Source of the DNA: Moorena sp. SIO3I8
GTDB taxonomy: Bacteria > Cyanobacteriota > Cyanobacteriia > Cyanobacteriales > Coleofasciculaceae
Reading direction: 5' to 3'
DNA length: 43,307 bases
Assembly (NCBI RefSeq): GCF_010692325.1
Contig: NZ_JAAHHW010000045.1
Location: 8,561 to 51,867 of the forward strand
The position numbers and the translations under genes were made by a program. The notes under the pieces are model-generated. The model did no database searches. It was not told the origin of the DNA and worked only from the letters and a program-made list of their open reading frames with translations. This document shows positions 39,016-43,307 of this stretch, piece after piece; position 1 is the stretch's first letter; every line of letters starts with the position of its first letter.

Positions 39016-40057
39016 CACCAATTGCTGCTTTCAACAATACATCTGCTCCAAATCGCACAGCATCGGTACAAGGTAGGCCAGTCTCTGTTTGTACCTGTTC
39101 AATGGCCGACCGGGCAGCTTGATCATCCAAGTGGCCAGTATTAAGTGCGATCGCAATCACCTTTACCTGACCAAATGCCCCACCAGCACTAGCAACGGTC
39201 TCGTAAAGCTCAATCACTTTGGGTAATGGGGGAATCGGCACATGGTCATGATTACGAACAGACTCCTGTCCGGCTCGATGGACCAATAGTAATCCCGTGG
39301 GCTGAGTTCCTCGAATTAGCGGTAGAGTAGCTGTGGAACCAGGATGCAAAAGGGAACCCTGCCCTTCTACGATCAATAAGTCGTGGTCATTACCATAGCG
39401 CAGTACCATTTGTTCCACAGCACCAGCCGCAAAGTCTACCCGAATCCCATCCAAGGGAATGCCATCCCCAGAAATCATAATTCCAGCTTGACCAGTGGCT
39501 AGAAACTTCGATGATATGCCCTGACGTTGGGCGCACAAATATAACTCCAGAGCTGCTGACATTTTGCCCACTACCATATCTGTACCTACTGTCAAGATGC
39601 GCTGACAAGGTAGCGATCGCGCTTGAGCACTTGCTATTCCTAATCCCTTCGGTTCCCGACGAATATCCCAAATTACCTGACCGTCTTGCAGTAATTGCTG
39701 TAACTCTGGGTCAGATGCCATGGGAGTATGCAAACCATTGATAATCGATAACCCTGCTCCTACCCCTACTTTGACCTCCTGCCTCGAAGGCTCTGGTAAT
39801 GCTCCCCCAGAGGGCGCAATACCAATGGCTAGGATATCCGGTTGATAAGCCAGGGCAGCAGACACGGAATCTACAATCGGGACATTAACCTTAATTCCAG
39901 TTAATTTAGACAAAGACTGCCCAGCACACTGCTGGTCGATCACCACCACAATCTCAGTTGGGCAATAGCGTAACAGAGTCAGTCCGGTTTTGCCTTTTGA
40001 ACCAAGAATCCCTTCATGGAGTAGAATCGCAATACGCCGATTAGTGGTTAAATTCAC
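38957..40057 (-). CDS. DUF1611 (DgcN-like) protein with heptamer-encoded C-terminal tail
   Basis: A 366-residue member of DUF1611. It has a Rossmann-like N-terminal part (IAILLHEGILGSKGKTGLTLL) and a P-loop-like second half (ILTVGTDMVVGKMSAALEL, LLIVEGQGSLLHPGS). In Pseudoalteromonas the family member DgcN N-acetylates D-glutamate and works with DgcA, an epimerase-family enzyme. Here the gene overlaps such an epimerase gene by 17 bases, the same partnership. The natural C-terminus probably ends near LLKAAIG; the last residues ([19 protein letters not shown]) come from GGGAATC/GGGAGTC repeats. The extension is in frame and ends at TAA 38957. Activity here is inferred only from context. Confidence 0.85.
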   Translation of the reverse strand: MNLTTNRRIAILLHEGILGSKGKTGLTLLRYCPTEIVVVIDQQCAGQSLSKLTGIKVNVPIVDSVSAALAYQPDILAIGIAPSGGALPEPSRQEVKVGVGAGLSIINGLHTPMASDPELQQLLQDGQVIWDIRREPKGLGIASAQARSLPCQRILTVGTDMVVGKMSAALELYLCAQRQGISSKFLATGQAGIMISGDGIPLDGIRVDFAAGAVEQMVLRYGNDHDLLIVEGQGSLLHPGSTATLPLIRGTQPTGLLLVHRAGQESVRNHDHVPIPPLPKVIELYETVASAGGAFGQVKVIAIALNTGHLDDQAARSAIEQVQTETGLPCTDAVRFGADVLLKAAIGDRESAVGNRESGIGNRESG

Positions 40058-41156
40058 GGCGTTTCACCCCCAGTCCTGGTAAATTATTCGGTATCAAATG
40101 CCCATTTTGTAGGGTTGCCCCTGTGAAGGGGTCATCTACTAGGTTTAAGTGGCTGTCTAAATCAAGATAATCTGCCAGTGGTGAGAGATGAGAAGCTGCT
40201 GTATTCGCCAGAGTACTGTCAGAATAGCAACCAAACATCACCTGCAACCCACAAGCTTTTGCGGTATGCACCATCCGTATTGCCTCAGTTAAACCACCAG
40301 ATTTCATTAGTTTAATGTTAATACCATGGACACAGTTTGCCAACGGCGGAATATCTTGGCTAGTCTTGCAACTTTCATCCACAAAAATTGGTAAAGGGGA
40401 TTGCTTATACAACTCGGGTAAATCAACCTCTTTTCCGGGAGCGAGGGGTTGTTCCACATGCCTCACCCCCTGACTCGCCAGCCAGTTACACATCTCTACC
40501 CCTTCCTCCAAACTCCAACCCCCATTGGCATCTACACTCAACTCGGCTTCTGGTGCCTCATCTCGGATAGCCAGAATCATCTGTTGATCAGCAGCAATCC
40601 CCTCAGGTGAACCTAATTTAATTTTCAGTACATGAGCACCAGTAATGGGAATCCATTCCTGCACCCGTTGCCTGGCCTTTTCTGGGTCACTAATGCCTAC
40701 CGTAGCGGAAATTGGTACAATTCGGCGGCGGTTCAATCCCCACAGCCGCCAGAGGGGCAATCCCACCCGCTTCCCTAGCCAGTCATGTATTGCCAAATCA
40801 ATGGACGCCCAAGCCGCTGATGGCACCTGTACCTCCTCCAAAACCCGTTCAATTTGTTGGTGTTCCCAAGGACTAAATACCTCCAGCATCGGGATAACCA
40901 CCTCTAGGGCTTCCAGCAGAATCTCAGTAGTTTGCTTATGGGGGGTGGGGGTTAGGAAACTTTCTGTGCCTGGATCTGACGAGCTATTGCTGAGGCTAGT
41001 TGCCTTTCCTAGGGAAAAGGGAGACCCTTCGCCCCACGCTTCAATACCCTCTTGTTCGATCCTGACCCAGACATTGGTGGTTTCAGAAGTGGTGCCACGA
41101 CTGATGGTTAAAGGGAACTGCTTATGTACCGTGAACGTTTCAACGCCAATACGCAT
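40041..41156 (-). CDS. Dipeptide epimerase, enolase superfamily
   Basis: A 371-residue enolase-superfamily enzyme of the L-Ala-D/L-Glu epimerase (mandelate racemase-like) subgroup. N-terminal capping domain to about 130; barrel thereafter. HVLKIKLG has the KxK catalytic Lys, SVDANGGW and HVEQPL and IFVDESC give the three metal ligands D, E and D, and NIKLMKSGG supplies the second catalytic Lys. It should swap the configuration of a dipeptide or acyl amino acid such as L-Ala-D-Glu from murein, or N-acetyl-glutamate by analogy with DgcA. The DUF1611 gene begins inside its last codons. ATG 41156 follows an AT-rich stretch with no strong ribosome site. Confidence 0.92.
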   Translation of the reverse strand: MRIGVETFTVHKQFPLTISRGTTSETTNVWVRIEQEGIEAWGEGSPFSLGKATSLSNSSSDPGTESFLTPTPHKQTTEILLEALEVVIPMLEVFSPWEHQQIERVLEEVQVPSAAWASIDLAIHDWLGKRVGLPLWRLWGLNRRRIVPISATVGISDPEKARQRVQEWIPITGAHVLKIKLGSPEGIAADQQMILAIRDEAPEAELSVDANGGWSLEEGVEMCNWLASQGVRHVEQPLAPGKEVDLPELYKQSPLPIFVDESCKTSQDIPPLANCVHGINIKLMKSGGLTEAIRMVHTAKACGLQVMFGCYSDSTLANTAASHLSPLADYLDLDSHLNLVDDPFTGATLQNGHLIPNNLPGLGVKRREFNH

Positions 41157-41184
41157 TGTTTATTTAGTATATGGTTATTTAGTT

Positions 41185-41640
41185 TAAGGTTAAAGGTTAG
41201 TTGGTTGAAGGTTAGTTGGTTGTTCGCCTTTGGGGTTCGGTGAAGGGTAGCTTGAAGGTTATTTGGTTAAAGGTTGAAGGTTGTTTAGTTGTTCGCGTAG
41301 CGTGGCCAAAGGCCAAGGTTGTTCGCCTTTGGGGTTCGGTGAAGGGTAGCTTGAAGGTTATACTCTACTAGGACGATGGTCAATAATAGGTTTGCCAGAT
41401 CATACTCGCCTACAAGGTGTAACCTCTAACCTACATACAACCTGTAACCCAATTTGTAACCTACAACCTACAATCTGTAACCTGTAACCTACCACCTGTA
41501 ACCTTCAACCTCTAACCTGTAACCTTCAACCTCTAACCCAACCTGTAACCTGTAACCTGTAACCTTCAACCTCTAACCTGTAACCTGTAACCTGTAACCT
41601 TCAACCTTCAACCTGTAACCTTCAACCTTCACCCTTAATA
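41185..41640. repeat. Intergenic array of short repeats related to the cimA insertion
   Basis: The left part has TTGAAGGTTAGTTGG units, the same 15-mer family as in cimA (TTGAAGGTTAGCAGG). Two copies of TTGTTCGCCTTTGGGGTTCG follow (41220 and 41319), with a GTTCGCGTAGCGTGGCC palindrome between them. The right part (41400-41637) is a run of AACCTGTAACC, TTCAACC and CTCTAACC words of seven to twelve bases. No gene. It separates the epimerase gene from the Nudix gene (divergent). Confidence 0.9.
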
Positions 41641-41676
41641 CTGTAACTTATCCTTTTGTAATTATTCAGTAATTTA

Positions 41677-42225
41677 ATGATTTCAATACAGCCATGGAAA
41701 ACCATGAAATCAAAGTTGGTTTTTGACAATAAATGGTGTCGAGTCAGGCAAGATGAAGTAGAATTACCAAGTGGTGAAATTGTTGATGACTACTTCATCA
41801 ATGTTAGACCGGATATTGTGCTGATACTGGCAATTACTTGCGATCGCAATGTTGTTTTTGTCCGTCAATATCGCCATGGAGTGGGAGAAATTTTATTGGA
41901 ACTCCCTGGGGGTGGTTTCAACTCAACAGTAGAAGATAGTCTGAAGGCAGCTGCTAGGGAATTAGAAGAAGAGACTGGTTATGTCTCTGAGCATATGTTT
42001 TCCCTAGCAACCTTATATGATAATCCGGTAAAAGATACCAATACAATTCATTTAATTATGGCGGAAGATGCTCAGCCATCGGGTATCCAAAATCTAGATA
42101 TTACGGAAGAGGTGGAAATTGTTTTGGTACCTATAGACGAGGTTATGAAAAAAATTGAACAAGGAGAAATTTGTGTTTCAGGAACAATTGCTGCTTTGTT
42201 TTTAGGCTTGAAGTTTTTGTCTTAA
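41677..42225 (+). CDS. Nudix hydrolase, ADP-ribose pyrophosphatase-like
   Basis: A 182-residue Nudix protein. The Nudix box is intact: G, five residues, E, seven residues, REL, E, EET, GY (residues about 87-109, in GGGFNSTVEDS...ARELEEETGY). The N-terminal DNKWCRVRQDEVELPSGEIV and VVFVRQYRHG are typical of the ADP-ribose pyrophosphatase/NudF subgroup, which hydrolyses nucleoside diphosphate derivatives using Mg2+ bound by the box Glu residues. Cytoplasmic. ATG 41677 is used; a later ATG (41695) is possible. Upstream is the repeat array, so promoter elements may lie inside it or in the last 40 AT-rich bases. Confidence 0.92.
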   Translation: MISIQPWKTMKSKLVFDNKWCRVRQDEVELPSGEIVDDYFINVRPDIVLILAITCDRNVVFVRQYRHGVGEILLELPGGGFNSTVEDSLKAAARELEEETGYVSEHMFSLATLYDNPVKDTNTIHLIMAEDAQPSGIQNLDITEEVEIVLVPIDEVMKKIEQGEICVSGTIAALFLGLKFLS

Positions 42226-42236
42226 ATTAGTAAGGA

Positions 42237-42470
42237 TTAAGCTGTCAGCTGTCAGCCGTCAGCTGTCAGCCGTCAGCTTAAAATATAGCAATCCGTGTAG
42301 GAATTGTGATAATTTTTGATCTGAAGTTCCCTACTCCCTTTGTTCTATAGCGTTTCTCATAGCTATCAAGTACACAGGATTTTTGGCCTCTTGCCTTTTA
42401 CCTCTTGCCTCTTGCCTCTTGCCTGCTCCCTGCTCCCTACTCCCTATTCCCTACTCCCTACTCCCTTTAC
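42237..42470. repeat. CAGC(T/C)GT seven-base words and CCTCTTG/CTCCCTA heptamers
   Basis: AGCTGTC/AGCCGTC repeats at 42240-42280 form a TTAAGCTG...CAGCTTAA framed block. CCTCTTG repeats, then CTCCCTA repeats, fill 42390-42470, right up to the ABM gene start at 42474. The latter may serve as its upstream leader. Confidence 0.8.
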
Positions 42471-42473
42471 TAT

Positions 42474-42773
42474 ATGTCTAACTCTACCTTGCATGTTGTT
42501 GCCCGTCTTGTAGCTCTGCCAGATAAAGTTGAGGAACTCAAAGCTGTCCTGAGCGCATTGATTGAACCCACAAGAGCAGAAGAAGGTTGTTTGAAGTACG
42601 AATTACTTCAAAATCAGACAAAACCAACAGATTTTACCTTTGTGGAAGAGTGGGCAACACCAGAAGCACTAGATGCTCATCTGGTCACTGAGCATCTCCA
42701 AGCTGCCATCAAGCAACTTGATGGCTTAGTGGCTGATACACCAGATATCCGCCGCTACACCAAAATCCTCTGA
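42474..42773 (+). CDS. Antibiotic biosynthesis monooxygenase (ABM) domain protein, YgiN-like
   Basis: A 99-residue single-domain ABM protein, small ferredoxin-like alpha-beta fold that dimerises. LHVVARLVALPDKVEELKAVL opens the domain and CLKYELLQNQTKPTDFTFVEEW is the hallmark middle, ending DTPDIRRYTKIL. Relatives act as quinol monooxygenases (YgiN type) without a cofactor. The ATG at 42474 fits the family length; the longer open frame upstream is made of repeat sequence and should not be used. It is flanked upstream by heptamers and downstream, two bases after the stop, by a MITE-like element. Confidence 0.9.
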   Translation: MSNSTLHVVARLVALPDKVEELKAVLSALIEPTRAEEGCLKYELLQNQTKPTDFTFVEEWATPEALDAHLVTEHLQAAIKQLDGLVADTPDIRRYTKIL

Positions 42774-42775
42774 TA

Positions 42776-42948
42776 TAGCGCTGCGCCCAGGGAATCGGGA
42801 ATCGGAACCCACCCCTAACCCCTCCCAGGAGGGGAACGGGAATCGGGAATCGGGAAGAGTAGTTTTACTTTGACCCGGTAGGTGGAACGGGCATCTTGCC
42901 CGTTTCATTTCCGGACGCCTACTCCCTATGCCCTTGGGTGCAGCGCTA
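42776..42948. mobile_element. MITE-like element with TAGCGCTGC ends, after the ABM gene
   Basis: TAGCGCTGCGCCCAGGG (42776-42792) and CCCTTGGGTGCAGCGCTA (42931-42948) are inverted repeats with one mismatch and one extra base. The 173-bp interior holds GGGAATC heptamers and a CCCCTAACCCCTCCC/GGAGGGG word. Non-coding. Confidence 0.6.
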
Positions 42949-42972
42949 TGGCATCACGAATCACCCAAACCC

Positions 42973-43173
42973 CTAAGAGTCTTCAGAGTCTTCTTCCATC
43001 GGCTTTCCTAAATCAAAAATAATTATAAATTCAGCATCGGGCATCAGTCGTTTCAGAGCCTGCAAGTGGCCTTGGGCATCCGATCGGTTGCGAAACCGAG
43101 CCACAATCACTCGTTGCATTTTTGGCAATAGCCGAACTATCACCCACGGATGAAGGCGTTCAGAATAGGACAT
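42973..43173 (-). CDS. Small conserved cyanobacterial protein, SPOR-like
   Basis: A 66-residue protein if started at ATG 43173. HPWVIVRLLPKMQRVIVARF followed by RNRSDAQGHLQALKRLMPDA is a short alpha-beta unit like SPOR-type repeats, with an acidic tail (EEDSEDS). A TTG at 43209 would add 12 residues with no ribosome site. Similar small proteins seem common in cyanobacteria; I know no function. It has no operon partner in the window. The 134 bases to the window end hold nothing I recognise. Confidence 0.6.
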   Translation of the reverse strand: MSYSERLHPWVIVRLLPKMQRVIVARFRNRSDAQGHLQALKRLMPDAEFIIIFDLGKPMEEDSEDS

Positions 43174-43307
43174 AATTGATGTATCTGGGCGACCGAAGAA
43201 GGCGCTCAAGGAAGTGGAGGCTCCGTAACCTTCCTATAAGCTAGGGTTCAAGCAAAGTTCCTACCCGAAGGGGTACTACGAGATGGATATTCCGGCATTA
43301 GCTAGAA

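Noticed and set aside
38713-39122. Several overlapping open frames with runs of GELGSWG or SPAPQLP-like residues
   Set aside because: They are pure translations of heptamer repeats in three phases on both strands and have no ribosome site or conserved domain.
42405-42473. Upstream extension of the ABM gene to an earlier ATG
   Set aside because: The added 23 residues (PYSLFPTPYSL type) are encoded by CTCCCTA heptamers; ATG 42474 fits the family N-terminus.
1-43307. tRNA or rRNA genes
   Set aside because: No cloverleaf with a GTTCGAATC-type T-arm or rRNA core sequence was seen in the gene-free intervals.

Overview
The window reads as chromosomal DNA from a repeat-rich filamentous cyanobacterium. 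The signs are many HIP1 octamers (GCGATCGC), heptamer tandem repeats of the STRR type (GGGAATC, GGGAGAT and similar), a PEP-CTERM protein, a DUF3172 protein, a cyanobactin-type protease with a ThcOx-type oxidase, and several Uma2 genes. The density of palindromes, MITE-like elements and in-frame repeat insertions resembles large-genome marine genera such as Moorena. That genus guess is inference, not something the sequence proves.

Layout. 1-1596: the 3' end of a WD40 gene carrying a near-perfect 630-bp tandem duplication. 1597-5190: a stretch full of MITEs and palindromes, with a PEP-CTERM gene and a decayed IS200/IS605 element (divergent tnpA and tnpB, both broken). 5188-10317: a Slt70-like lytic transglycosylase and a ClC chloride channel, separated by 1.5 kb without a convincing gene. 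10398-12008: a C-terminal gene scrap and an IS4-family transposase. 12237-15523: an operon-like run of acyl-CoA dehydrogenase (interrupted by one in-frame TGA), BASS-family transporter and alpha/beta hydrolase. 15808-18855: a lipoprotein, citramalate synthase with a large repeat-derived insertion, and a 2Fe-2S ferredoxin. 18909-19155: an IS5-like remnant.

19444-28676 is the most striking locus: a 2832-residue SpvB/RHS/YD-repeat protein ending in a Hint domain and an unrecognised 116-residue C-terminal domain, followed by a phage tail-collar protein. 28916-33192 is accessory DNA: a RelE-like toxin-antitoxin pair, three Uma2 genes plus a Uma2 scrap, and MITE-like elements whose empty sites can be read from duplicated leaders. 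33285-37750 holds a ThcOx/SagB oxidase and a PatA-type subtilisin, separated by a 94-bp tandem hairpin array. No precursor peptide or YcaO gene was recognised anywhere in the window. 38146-43173 holds DUF3172, an overlapping DUF1611/dipeptide-epimerase pair (compare DgcN/DgcA), a Nudix hydrolase, an ABM-domain monooxygenase and a small conserved protein.

A theme runs through the window: short repeats have entered genes and stayed in frame (CimA, TnpB, the DUF1611 C-terminus), while others have hit leaders and intergenic DNA. All calls come from reading the sequence by eye; no database search was run.
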